A stretch of 15,031 nucleotides of DNA, taken from contig JAABPS010000023.1 of assembly GCA_011391835.1 (NCBI GenBank), positions 1-15,031 of the forward strand. Reading direction: 5' to 3'. Under the pieces are notes generated by a model. That model was not told the origin of the DNA. It ran no database searches and saw only the letters and a program-made list of their open reading frames with translations. Below are positions 1 to 7,408 of the stretch, piece by piece. The position numbers and the translations under genes were made by a program. The first letter of the stretch is position 1. Every line of letters begins with the position of its first letter. Origin of the DNA: Desulfobacteraceae bacterium (lineage in GTDB: Bacteria; Desulfobacterota; Desulfobacteria; Desulfobacterales; JAABPS01).

Positions 1-428
1 CTCATGTTGGCTCCAAGGTAGATGTGGTTGATCTTGTGGATGGCAGCAAGGTGGCGGATGGTCTTGTCACCTTCGCCAATGGCAACCATATCAAGCTCCG
101 GATACTTTTTCAGAGTTTCTTCAGCGCAAAAGGATACATGAGGCCCGCCCATAATGGTCAGGATAGTTGAATCAATACGTTTTACATCCCGTATGGCGCT
201 TATAGCATTGTCAAATGTCATGGTCACAGATGTAATGCCAACAACATCGGGCATAAAATCCTTTATTTTCCATTCAAGACTCTCCCTGCTGTAAGGATAA
301 ACAACGAAGTCAGCAATTTTTACCTCAGCGCCTGATTCTTCAAGGGCGGCAGCTATACATGCCAGCCCCAGGGGTGGGGTGGGTGTTTCAGAAATGGGAT
401 AATAAGGGTTTACAAGTAGAAAGCGCAT
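1..428 (-). CDS. Cobalamin-binding-domain protein, probable B12-binding radical SAM enzyme (N-terminal part)
   Basis: The reverse strand translates without a stop from an ATG at 428 to the window edge, giving 142 visible residues; the rest lies outside. The reading starts MRFLLVNPYYP, followed by TPPLGLACIAAALE (about 17-30), DVVGITSVTMTFDNA (61-75), GGPHVS (94-99) and VAIGEGD (115-121). These are the hallmarks of the Rossmann-like B12-binding domain that opens many B12-dependent radical SAM proteins; the classical DxHxxG cobalamin loop is absent, as is usual in that subfamily. The radical SAM CxxxCxxC motif would be further downstream and cannot be seen, so substrate and reaction (often methylation or hopanoid, lipid or cofactor modification) are unknown. 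It lies downstream of fhs on the same strand, but a strong terminator separates them. The Shine-Dalgarno signal before the ATG is weak. Family call fairly sure, enzyme identity not. Confidence 0.8.
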   Translation of the reverse strand, partial: MRFLLVNPYYPISETPTPPLGLACIAAALEESGAEVKIADFVVYPYSRESLEWKIKDFMPDVVGITSVTMTFDNAISAIRDVKRIDSTILTIMGGPHVSFCAEETLKKYPELDMVAIGEGDKTIRHLAAIHKINHIYLGANM

Positions 429-484
429 TTTGGTTATTCTTAAATTTAGGTCAGTAAAATATTTTCTGGAAAATTTATTTAGTC

Positions 485-529
485 TAAAATAAGACAGGGC
501 CCAGTAGAAGTAATTCGGGCCCTGCCTTA
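485..529 (-). terminator. Intrinsic terminator of fhs
   Basis: On the minus strand the arms 517-529 and 490-502 form a 13-bp stem with one G-U pair (core GGCAGGGCCC against GGGCCCTGTC), a 14-nt loop, and a following TTATTTTAG tract. It lies 26 bp after the fhs stop codon. The plus-strand side is not T-rich, so it acts mainly for fhs and insulates the downstream B12-domain gene. Confidence 0.85.
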
Positions 530-554
530 TGAGATGTTTTACCGGTCAAGCGTG

Positions 555-2318
555 TTAGAATAATCCGCTGACTTTACCGGTTTTCGTGTCCACTTCAATT
601 CTTCGATATGCCGGGTTTGATCCGGTTCCGGGCATCAGACTAATGGTGCCTGCACACGGGCAGAGGAACTTGGCGCCGGAGTAAATCAGAATGTCCCTTA
701 TCGGCAGTGTCCATCCTTTGGGAACACCCTTCACGACAGGGTCATGAGTCAGGCTCAGATGTGTTTTTACCATCATGGTAGCGTAATCCGCATATTTTGG
801 ATCATCTTCGAGCATTTTGGCTTTGGCTTCCGCTTCTGGTGACCATGAAACGCCATCCGCACCGTAAACTTCCTTGGCGATTTTATCAACACGGTTTCTT
901 AGCTTCATTTCAAGCGGATAGAGAAATTTAAAGTCACCTTTATCGTTGCACGCTTCAATCACTGCATCTGCTAATTCCAGCGCGCCTTCACCGCCCTTTT
1001 CCCAGTGTCTTGATTCCGCACAGCGGGCACCCGCGGCTTCCGCGACTTTTTTGATCAATGCCACTTCCGCGTCGGTGTCGGTATAAAAACGGTTGATGCA
1101 TACAACCGGGTTAATGCCGGATTTCCGAATGGTATTGATATGATGCACCATGTTTTCAGTGCCTTTTTCCAGCAGTTTAAGATTTTCCTTGGTGTATTCA
1201 TCAGGCAGGGCTTTACCAGCAACAACCTTGGGGCCTCCGCCGTGCATTTTGAGCGCCCGGACAGTAGTCGTCAGAACAGACACATGGGGTTTGAGTCCGC
1301 TGAAACGACATTTCACGTTCCAGAATTTTTCAAAACCGATATCCGCAGCAAAGCCGCTTTCTGTCACATGGTAATCAAAAAGTTTCAGGCCCACCCGGTC
1401 AGCAATAATGGATGACTGCCCAACAGCGATGTTTGCAAAGGGGCCCGCGTGAACCATGCAGGGGTTATATTCCGCCGTACACATAAGGGTCGGGTTAATG
1501 GTGTTTCTCATGAATGCTGTCATGGCGCCGCCGACTTCAAGATCGCCTGTGGTTACCGGTTTGCCGGATTTATCAAAGGCAACGGTAATTTCATCCAGCC
1601 GTTTTCGGAGGTCAGCAAGATCTTTTATAATGGATAAAATTGCCATACATTCAGACCCCACGGCAATACCGAACTTGGATTGCATGGTAAAGCCGTCCTG
1701 ACGGCCGCCGATTCCTATGATGATGTTTCTCAATGACTGCGCACAAAGATCCATCACCCAGCCGAGTTCCACGCGGGTGGGATCAATATCGAGACGGCGA
1801 ATACCGGTCAGCCGCTTAAGCTGTTCATCATTATAATTTCTTTCGTGCTGCATTCTGGCTGTCATGGCCACCATGGCAAGGTTATGTGCGTTCATAATGT
1901 CATTAATGTCGCCGGTGAGCCCAAGGGAAAATTCTGTCATCGGTATGAGCAGAGAATTTCCTCCGCCGGCGGCTGTGCCCTTGACGTTCATGGTAGGCCC
2001 GCCCGAAGGCTGCCTCAGCGCACCGCCCACATTGACGCCCCTTTTACCAAGCCCTTCCATCAGACCACAGGAGGTGGTGCTTTTCCCCTCACCCAGAGGG
2101 GTGGGTGTGATGGCAGTAACCTCTATGTACTTCCCATCCGGTCTTTTCTGCAACCGGTTGATGATTTTTAAAAAATCCATCTTGGCCAATCTCCCCATGG
2201 GGAGTATTTCGTCTTTTTCAAGACCCAGTTTTTCTCTCCACTCTTCGGGTGTCGGCATATTTTTTTCCGCTTCTTCGGAAATCTGCCAGTCCGCCATTTT
2301 AACTGCATTGTAAGCCAT
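555..2318 (-). CDS. fhs: Formate--tetrahydrofolate ligase
   Basis: This 587-residue cytosolic enzyme joins formate to tetrahydrofolate with ATP, giving 10-formyl-THF for the methyl branch of the Wood-Ljungdahl pathway or for purine and formyl-Met synthesis. The ATP loop TPTPLGEGKST is at 71-81, an arginine in LRQPSGGP is at 102 (the equivalent REPS arginine contacts formyl phosphate in the family), the glycine-rich signature NVKGTAAGGGNS is at 111-122, LTGDIND is at 134-140, and the second family signature TTVRALKMHGGG is at 351-362. It is somewhat longer than the usual 555-560 residues, mainly through an extended N-terminus, and the first signature departs from the common GIKGGAAGGGYSQV form. 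The ATG is preceded by AAGGAG at a good distance, which supports the start. It is divergent from the exoribonuclease gene and ends in a strong terminator, so it is probably monocistronic. The function call is secure; the role in autotrophic or syntrophic metabolism is inference. Confidence 0.96.
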   Translation of the reverse strand: MAYNAVKMADWQISEEAEKNMPTPEEWREKLGLEKDEILPMGRLAKMDFLKIINRLQKRPDGKYIEVTAITPTPLGEGKSTTSCGLMEGLGKRGVNVGGALRQPSGGPTMNVKGTAAGGGNSLLIPMTEFSLGLTGDINDIMNAHNLAMVAMTARMQHERNYNDEQLKRLTGIRRLDIDPTRVELGWVMDLCAQSLRNIIIGIGGRQDGFTMQSKFGIAVGSECMAILSIIKDLADLRKRLDEITVAFDKSGKPVTTGDLEVGGAMTAFMRNTINPTLMCTAEYNPCMVHAGPFANIAVGQSSIIADRVGLKLFDYHVTESGFAADIGFEKFWNVKCRFSGLKPHVSVLTTTVRALKMHGGGPKVVAGKALPDEYTKENLKLLEKGTENMVHHINTIRKSGINPVVCINRFYTDTDAEVALIKKVAEAAGARCAESRHWEKGGEGALELADAVIEACNDKGDFKFLYPLEMKLRNRVDKIAKEVYGADGVSWSPEAEAKAKMLEDDPKYADYATMMVKTHLSLTHDPVVKGVPKGWTLPIRDILIYSGAKFLCPCAGTISLMPGTGSNPAYRRIEVDTKTGKVSGLF

Positions 2319-2397
2319 TTGTCCTATTCTCCTTTATTTTTATTTTTTAATGGTTAATTGCTATTGAAACTTTTTTCTGTGCCATTTTGTATCGTTC

Positions 2398-2427
2398 ATT
2401 ATCGGTAAAAGAGGGTATGTCCTTTAA
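2398..2427 (-). promoter_or_regulatory. Candidate fhs promoter
   Basis: On the minus strand, GATAAT (2398-2403, five of six matches to the -10 consensus) lies 18 bp from TTAAAG (2422-2427, a poor -35). The perfect palindrome TTTAACGTTAAA (2423-2434) overlaps the -35 element, and the arms GGTATG (2414-2419) and CATACC (2450-2455) flank it, which would fit an operator. It implies a 5' leader of about 70-75 nt. Weak evidence. Confidence 0.25.
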
Positions 2428-2469
2428 CGTTAAAAAAATTGAAAAATTTCATACCATCTGAATTTTGTT

Positions 2470-2497
2470 TTGGCAAGAACTATATAAAATTTATGAA
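2470..2497 (+). promoter_or_regulatory. Candidate promoter of the exoribonuclease gene
   Basis: TTGGCA (2470-2475) and TATGAA (2492-2497) are spaced by 16 bp in an AT-rich stretch about 75 bp before the coding start. Each is only a partial match to the housekeeping consensus, so this is a guess based on position and base composition. Confidence 0.25.
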
Positions 2498-2508
2498 ATG
2501 AATGGGGA

Positions 2509-2555
2509 TTTTCATGTCATGAGAAAAACCGGCTTTATCCAATCCTGCCATTGGA
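2509..2555 (+). promoter_or_regulatory. Inverted repeats in the exoribonuclease leader
   Basis: Two small hairpins can form just before the start codon. TTTTCATG at 2509-2516 faces an imperfect CATGAGAAAA at 2518-2527, and TCCAAT (2538-2543) pairs perfectly with ATTGGA (2550-2555) around a six-base loop. The second ends 18 bp before the ATG, close to the weak GGGG ribosome-binding site. Enzymes of this family are known to be able to control their own mRNA, so a leader structure is plausible, but the repeats are short and could be chance. Confidence 0.3.
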
Positions 2556-2573
2556 CAATAAATGGGGTAAAAC

Positions 2574-4652
2574 ATGGAAAATAGGACAGTTTTATTCCTA
2601 TCGAGATTGACTTTATCACAGACGATTGGTATTGATTTTAACATGAGATCAGGAGCAGTTGTAGAATATATCGATCGTCAGAAAATTCTATGTGCCACGA
2701 TTATTGATGCGAAGAAGCAGAAGCTCAGGCTTCTGAATGAAACAAACCGTGAAGTGGCCATTGCCGCTCGCCGCATTTTGCATCAATCCGATATCACAAT
2801 AGATTTATCCAAAGGCAGAGATAATGCCGTTTGTGCTTTGAGAGATATCGCCAGAAGGCGACACCTTCTGGCATGCGGCATTGATATCAAGGAGTTATGG
2901 GAAACCTTAAATAAGGAACAGGTCTGGATAGATCTCTCCACAATGACGAAACTTTGCTTTCCGGACAATTCTTCAAGTGATCATGAGTCGGCGGTGATGC
3001 GTACAATTTTTAATAATCGGCAGTACTTTAAATTTAAAAATGACCAATTTTTCCCTAATACAGAAGAACAGGTTGAAACAAATAATGCCCGTGAACAGGA
3101 GTTGATCCGCAGAGGCCACATCATCAAAGAAGGAGGAGACTGGCTCAAGGGGGTTTTAGATGGCAATGATAATTCCTCACCGAACTTCATCTTTGACCAA
3201 GTGGATGACGTACTTCAGATTTTAAAATCCTATTATCTGTTTGGAAAAGAGAGTAGCCAAGCGGATCTTGGCAAAGCCATCCTTAATAGAGCCGGAATCG
3301 ATGATCCTGAAATACTATTTGGCATTCTTTTAAAAACAGGTGTTTTTAAAGAAAATGAAAATATTGATCTATATCGGTACAATACACGTGTGTTGTTCCC
3401 CGAGGAAGTGGAAAGAGCTGCATCCGTTCTGGCTATGACAACCGGGAGTACTTCTCCTTCAGCATCTTTTTTTCACGGGCGTACGGACTTGACAGATATT
3501 CCCCTGATGACCATAGACGGAGCGTCGACCCTTGATTTTGATGACGCCATAAGCATTGAGGATTATAGTGATTTTTACAAAATGGGCATCCATATAACGG
3601 ATGTAGGTCATTTCATAAGAAAAGGGGATGTAATTGATGAGGAGGCTGCCATCCGCGGAAGCTCAATTTATATGCCTGACCAGAAAATACCCATGCTTCC
3701 AGATCAACTGGGTGAGGGATTATTCAGCCTGATTGCCGGTAAACAGCGTCCGGCCATCAGTGTGATGGTAAAACTGAGCCGGTCGTTTGAAATACTTGGT
3801 TATGAGGTGATTCCAAGCATTATCAGAGTTGAGAACCAGTATACATATCATGATGTCAATCTTGTTGCTGACAGTGATCTAATGATCTCCATTCTTCATC
3901 AATTTGCGGAAAAATTTCGCCAGAAACGGATTCAGCAGGGTGCAGTTCATATTATGCTGCCGGAGATAAACGTATGGATTGATAGTGAGGGTGAAATTAC
4001 CATCAACAGAATAAATAGAGAAAGTCCTTCACGAATGCTGGTTTCAGAAATAATGATCATGGCCAACTGGTGTATGGCAAGATTTCTGATGGAAAAAAAT
4101 ATCCCTGCGATATATCGGGCACAGGGCAATCCGCGGTCACGATTATTTCAGGGGACTGAAGGCACTCTGTTTCAAAATTATATGCAACGAAGGGTGTTAA
4201 GCCGGTTAATTCTCAACTATCAGGCAGAGCGTCATTCAGGTCTCGGGCTGGATGCCTATATTACCGGCACATCACCAATTCGGAAATACATGGATCTTGT
4301 CAATCAGAGACAGATTCGGGCGACCTTTGGGCTTGAAGATCCGTATAGTATTCAGGAATTGGATAAGATCATTCAATTCATCCAAGATCCGATGGTTTAT
4401 GTCCAGAAGATTCAGAACAACCGGAATAAGTACTGGACACTAAAATACCTCGAAAGCAGGATAGGCAAAAGTGAAGAGGCTATTGTCCTGCAAAAGCGGA
4501 AAAACGCTTATCAGGTCCTGCTAAAAGACTATATGATCGAGTGTGATCTGCCGGACTCAGGATATATTGAGTTAAAACCCGCTGATCTGGTTCAGGTAAA
4601 AATACAGTATGTGAACGCCAGGAAAGACGCTGTTTCAATTTCAATGGCATAA
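2574..4652 (+). CDS. RNase II/RNase R-family 3'-5' exoribonuclease (RNB domain)
   Basis: A 692-residue protein with the RNB catalytic domain, which degrades single-stranded RNA processively from the 3' end in the cytosol. The metal-binding motif TIDGASTLDFDDA (313-325) supplies four aspartates (315, 321, 323, 324) with the same spacing as the active site of E. coli RNase II. Further family blocks are HITDVGHFI (340-348), IYMPDQKIPMLP (365-376) and GTSPIRKYMDL (565-575) with the catalytic-type arginine 570. The ~300 residues before RNB do not show an obvious cold-shock domain pair. The C-terminus (about 635-692) could be a degenerate S1-like fold, and the long basic RNase R tail is missing. 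It is therefore a divergent RNB protein and I give no symbol. The upstream ATG has a weak GGGG site. The internal ATG at 2643 (MRSGAVVEYIDRQK) looks like the conserved start in relatives as I recall them, so the first 23 residues may not be made. Confidence 0.9.
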   Translation: MENRTVLFLSRLTLSQTIGIDFNMRSGAVVEYIDRQKILCATIIDAKKQKLRLLNETNREVAIAARRILHQSDITIDLSKGRDNAVCALRDIARRRHLLACGIDIKELWETLNKEQVWIDLSTMTKLCFPDNSSSDHESAVMRTIFNNRQYFKFKNDQFFPNTEEQVETNNAREQELIRRGHIIKEGGDWLKGVLDGNDNSSPNFIFDQVDDVLQILKSYYLFGKESSQADLGKAILNRAGIDDPEILFGILLKTGVFKENENIDLYRYNTRVLFPEEVERAASVLAMTTGSTSPSASFFHGRTDLTDIPLMTIDGASTLDFDDAISIEDYSDFYKMGIHITDVGHFIRKGDVIDEEAAIRGSSIYMPDQKIPMLPDQLGEGLFSLIAGKQRPAISVMVKLSRSFEILGYEVIPSIIRVENQYTYHDVNLVADSDLMISILHQFAEKFRQKRIQQGAVHIMLPEINVWIDSEGEITINRINRESPSRMLVSEIMIMANWCMARFLMEKNIPAIYRAQGNPRSRLFQGTEGTLFQNYMQRRVLSRLILNYQAERHSGLGLDAYITGTSPIRKYMDLVNQRQIRATFGLEDPYSIQELDKIIQFIQDPMVYVQKIQNNRNKYWTLKYLESRIGKSEEAIVLQKRKNAYQVLLKDYMIECDLPDSGYIELKPADLVQVKIQYVNARKDAVSISMA

Positions 4653-4776
4653 TTGGTATATCCAAAAATGTCTCTGAAAGGCCTGTTTTGTACATGCGGC
4701 CTATACTTGAAGGAACTGCAAGGCTATCCTGAATAAATTTATTTTAATTTTAAGCGGTTGAGATATGAAATACATC

Positions 4777-4805
4777 TTGACTAAACATTAGATATATATT
4801 AGATG
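4777..4805 (+). promoter_or_regulatory. Candidate promoter/operator before the TetR-type gene
   Basis: TTGACT (4777-4782) is a good -35 match; a -10 at TAGATG (4800-4805, spacing 17) is weak. The same stretch carries the heptamer ATTAGAT twice (4787-4793 and 4798-4804), offset by 11 bp, about one helical turn, and so on one face of the DNA. A TetR-family protein usually binds its own promoter, so this is a reasonable place for an operator, although a direct rather than inverted repeat is atypical. Confidence 0.3.
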
Positions 4806-4844
4806 CCCATAGTAAAATAAATCATGTTCATAAAATGGTGTATT

Positions 4845-5477
4845 ATGGGAATAAGGGAAAGAAAGGAACGGGAAAAGGAAAGACGGCGGCAGCAAATATT
4901 GGTTTCAGCGAAGAGGGTGTTTTCAGAAAAGGGTTTTAATAAAACAACCATGGAAGATATTGCTACCAATGCTGAATTGAGTCCCGGAACGCTGTATCTT
5001 TATTTTAAAAACAAAGAAGAGCTATATGCATCTCTATCGCTGAGAATTCTCCAGTATCTTAAAATGAGAGTTGATCATGTGCATGCGGAAGAAGGTCTGA
5101 ATCCCTCACAGAAGCTGGACGCTCTCGTAGAAGCAATGTATGATGTTTATGAATTTGACCCCCTGATTATTATAAATCTATTTCATCTTCAATCCAGTGA
5201 AACGTTACGGAACCTTTCGCCGCAGCTTATGCTGGACATCAAAGAATTATCCAGTAAATCACTGGGGGGAATTGCGCAGATATTTGAAGAGGGAGCTAAA
5301 AATAGTACGTTTATAGAAAGGCATCCCATTGCACTTGCAGATATTTTCTGGGCCTTATTTTCAGGCGTCGTTCTCTGGGAGGCAAGCAAGAAAGTCATTG
5401 ATGAAAGAAAAGACTATCTGAAGCAGACCCTTAAAATTGCATTTGAACTATTTAAACGGGGGCTTGAAAATAAGTGA
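4845..5477 (+). CDS. TetR/AcrR-family transcriptional regulator
   Basis: A DNA-binding repressor-type protein of 210 residues from the chosen start MGIRERKEREKERRRQQIL. The N-terminal helix-turn-helix is clear: AKRVFSEKGFNKTTMEDIA, then AELSPGTLYLYFKNKEELY, the canonical TetR recognition helix region. The remaining ~145 residues are the helical ligand-binding and dimerisation part, which does not reveal its ligand. An in-frame ATG at 4824 would add seven residues (MFIKWCI); neither start has a strong ribosome-binding site, and the inner one was chosen because the very basic RERKEREKERRR segment is a common beginning in this family. The gene follows the exoribonuclease after about 190 bp and has its own terminator, so it is likely expressed alone. 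Its targets are unknown; no efflux pump or fatty-acid gene is adjacent in the visible window. Confidence 0.9.
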   Translation: MGIRERKEREKERRRQQILVSAKRVFSEKGFNKTTMEDIATNAELSPGTLYLYFKNKEELYASLSLRILQYLKMRVDHVHAEEGLNPSQKLDALVEAMYDVYEFDPLIIINLFHLQSSETLRNLSPQLMLDIKELSSKSLGGIAQIFEEGAKNSTFIERHPIALADIFWALFSGVVLWEASKKVIDERKDYLKQTLKIAFELFKRGLENK

Positions 5478-5518
5478 GACCTTTGAAAACACCCCAGTTC
5501 CCAAAGGTCTCTTTTTAA
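5476..5518 (+). terminator. Intrinsic terminator of the TetR-type gene
   Basis: GAGACCTTTG (5476-5485) pairs perfectly with CAAAGGTCTC (5502-5511), a 10-bp stem with a 16-nt loop followed by TTTTTAATT. The stem starts inside the TGA stop codon (5475-5477). On the other strand the hairpin also follows the lipoprotein stop by about 30 bp, but with only a broken T tract, so bidirectional use is possible but weaker. Confidence 0.9.
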
Positions 5519-5541
5519 TTCTTAATTCAGAACTCCGGATA

Positions 5542-5886
5542 TTACGGATTCAGACCCCGCTTTTTCAAGGCAAGCCTCAGATCGATTCGACGTGTCCGAA
5601 GGTCATCTGCATTGCATCCCCCGACATCTTTGGAAACACCAACGCCTACACCCCCAAACCCTCCTCCGCTTCCCCAGCCTCTGCCGCCGCCAATACCGAC
5701 AGATGCGCCACTGGATCTATTTTCGCATTTTGCGATTTCATCTTCTACTTGATAGTAGTATTTTAACAGTTCATCATCTGACATTTTTGTATAGTCCTTG
5801 CTGAGAAGTTCTTCTCGCGTACTGGAACAGCTCAATAGAAACAATGGAATAAGAAATATACTGATGGTTAGAATGACCCGTCTCAT
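5542..5886 (-). CDS. Small glycine-rich lipoprotein, function unknown
   Basis: A 114-residue protein with a type II (lipoprotein) signal peptide: MRR, a hydrophobic stretch to about residue 16, and the lipobox LLSC with the lipid-modified cysteine at 20. The mature part has a charged segment containing MSDDELLKYYYQVEDEIAKCE (about 35-55), then a low-complexity glycine-rich stretch (60-90; GIGGGRGWGSGGGFGG) and a basic C-terminus (RTRRIDLRLALKKRG). Serine at +2 (C-S-S) suggests outer-membrane sorting by the usual Lol rule. Two further cysteines (54 and 91) bracket the glycine-rich part and could form a disulfide in the periplasm. AGGGAGGT at a good distance supports the ATG. I recognise no named family. 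It sits downstream of the purine permease on the same strand but has its own promoter candidate. Confidence 0.8.
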   Translation of the reverse strand: MRRVILTISIFLIPLFLLSCSSTREELLSKDYTKMSDDELLKYYYQVEDEIAKCENRSSGASVGIGGGRGWGSGGGFGGVGVGVSKDVGGCNADDLRTRRIDLRLALKKRGLNP

Positions 5887-5936
5887 AGATGACCTCCCTT
5901 TATTGATATGAAAATTAAAAATTGCATTGTAACATA

Positions 5937-5965
5937 CATGTATCGAAAATATGTCTCTATGTCAA
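5937..5965 (-). promoter_or_regulatory. Candidate promoter of the lipoprotein gene
   Basis: On the minus strand a perfect -35 TTGACA (5960-5965) is followed after 17 bp by TACATG (5937-5942), a moderate -10. The perfect palindrome ATACATGTAT (5934-5943) covers the -10 and could be an operator. The leader would be about 45 nt. Confidence 0.45.
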
Positions 5966-6038
5966 TGAACATGTGTCACGCTTTTGGTTTCTGCAGGGAC
6001 TTTTATCCCTAATACCTCCCCCTTCAACCGGCGTCAAA

Positions 6039-7355
6039 TTATTCCACGATTAAAGCCAGAATAGTGAAAATATCAATAATAATAAGGGTGAGTGTTATAT
6101 CCTCTTTTTTTCCTGTAAACAGTTTAATGAACGTCCAGCTTAAAAATGCCCAGATGATACCCTGTGTAATTGAAAACGTCAGCGGAATTAAAATGATACT
6201 GAGAAACGCAGGGATTGCGTTGTCAAATGATTCCCATTCTATTTTCAAGACAGGTTTGATCATGAAAATCCCTACCAGTACAAGTGCGGGCGCTGTGGCA
6301 ATGGATGGTACCATCGAAAGCAACGGCGAAATGAACATGAATGGAAGAAATAAAAGACCTGCAACAATGGCCACCATCCCTGTGCGGCCCCCCTCTTCAA
6401 TTCCCGTGGCAGACTCAATGTAACTGGTGGCTGGACTGGTGCCGAATAAACCGGAAATCGCGGTTCCGATTGAATCCACGATCATAGACTGTCGTATATT
6501 GCGGGGATCACCGGATGGGTCTTTCAGATTCCCCGCTTCTGCAATTCCCATAAAGGTGGAAATGGAATCAAACATGTCGGTAAAAAGAAATGTGAAGATA
6601 ACCGGTAAAAGTGAAAGTTTTAAAGATCCCATCAGGTCAAGCTTAAAAAGGAGGCTGAAATCAGGCAGCGCGAAAAACCCTTTCCATGAAATAAGCACTG
6701 TATTGCCGAAATTAACAGCACTTGCATCTCCCCAGAGCCTTCCGATGGGTATTGCGAGAACCGTTGTAAAAATGATGCCAAGAATCAGAGCTCCTTTAAC
6801 CTTCCTTGCTATCAATATAGAGGTGATCAGAAGCCCTGCAAGAAAAGTGATTGTGATTTCGTTTAAAGGCCCGCGACTGATAATTGTTGCCGCATTTGGG
6901 ACAACAAAGCCTGCGTTTTTAAACCCGATCAGCGATATAAACAGACCGATGCCTGCGGCAACACCGTATCTGATTTGATGAGGGATAGCGCGGAGAATAT
7001 AGGTGCGGATATTGAAAATCGAAAGAAGGATAAAAATAATACCTGACCAGAATACCGCACCCAGGGCCTTTTCCCATGAGACACCCATTCCCGCCACAAC
7101 CGTAAAAGCGAAAAAGGCATTCGTGCCCATGCCTGGTGCAAGTACAATCGGATTATTCGCGTAAATTCCCATCATCAGGCTGGTAAAGGCGCTCACCAGC
7201 ACGGTAGCGGTGAGGACGGCACTAAAAGGCATCCCTGTGGTGTTGAGAATAGCTGGATTCACAACAATAATATACATGGTTGTCAGGAAGGTGGTGATTC
7301 CGGCAATAACCTCGGTTTTGAAATTTGTATTATTTTGCTTGTAGTTGAAGTGCAC
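6039..7355 (-). CDS. NCS2-family purine permease (AzgA-type guanine/hypoxanthine transporter)
   Basis: A 438-residue inner-membrane carrier with about 12-14 hydrophobic segments, the usual length for the AzgA branch of the nucleobase-cation symporter-2 family, which imports adenine, guanine or hypoxanthine with protons. Family blocks in order: EVIAGITTFLTTMYIIVVNP (15-34), the TM3-region motif APGMGTNAFFAF (73-84), FTDMFDSISTFMG (258-270), and FGTSPATSYIESATGIEEGG (304-323), which carries substrate-contacting acidic residues in characterised members. The start codon is GTG, supported by AAGGAGG nine bases upstream. It begins 53 bp after the HD-domain gene on the same strand and could be co-transcribed with it. 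The exact purine cannot be told from sequence. Confidence 0.93.
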   Translation of the reverse strand: MHFNYKQNNTNFKTEVIAGITTFLTTMYIIVVNPAILNTTGMPFSAVLTATVLVSAFTSLMMGIYANNPIVLAPGMGTNAFFAFTVVAGMGVSWEKALGAVFWSGIIFILLSIFNIRTYILRAIPHQIRYGVAAGIGLFISLIGFKNAGFVVPNAATIISRGPLNEITITFLAGLLITSILIARKVKGALILGIIFTTVLAIPIGRLWGDASAVNFGNTVLISWKGFFALPDFSLLFKLDLMGSLKLSLLPVIFTFLFTDMFDSISTFMGIAEAGNLKDPSGDPRNIRQSMIVDSIGTAISGLFGTSPATSYIESATGIEEGGRTGMVAIVAGLLFLPFMFISPLLSMVPSIATAPALVLVGIFMIKPVLKIEWESFDNAIPAFLSIILIPLTFSITQGIIWAFLSWTFIKLFTGKKEDITLTLIIIDIFTILALIVE

Positions 7356-7408
7356 GTCTATTGGCCTCCTTTTGTAAAAAAATCGATTTCAGCCAGGTTC
7401 GGCATTTT

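Noticed and set aside
1864..2313. Plus-strand open frame of 149 codons opposite fhs
   Set aside because: It mirrors the conserved fhs N-terminal coding sequence, gives a Pro/Ser-rich translation of no family, and has no credible ribosome-binding site.
2470..2490. Sigma-54 promoter before the exoribonuclease gene
   Set aside because: TTGGCA resembles the -24 element, but the -12 TTGCA/GC element is missing at the required distance.
4653..4760. Terminator after the exoribonuclease gene
   Set aside because: Only very short repeats (TTGG/CCAA and AGGCC/GGCCT) and an AT-rich palindrome are present; no stem plus T tract qualifies.
5437..5766. Plus-strand open frame running from the TetR-type gene across the lipoprotein gene
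   Set aside because: It crosses a strong terminator and is antisense to a lipoprotein with a perfect signal peptide and ribosome-binding site.
5995..6010. Hairpin AGGGA-CTTTTA-TCCCT after the permease as a terminator
   Set aside because: The stem is only 5 bp and no T tract follows on the minus strand.
6427..6978. Plus-strand open frame of 183 codons opposite the purine permease
   Set aside because: The permease is certain from its motifs; the antisense translation lacks any recognisable pattern.
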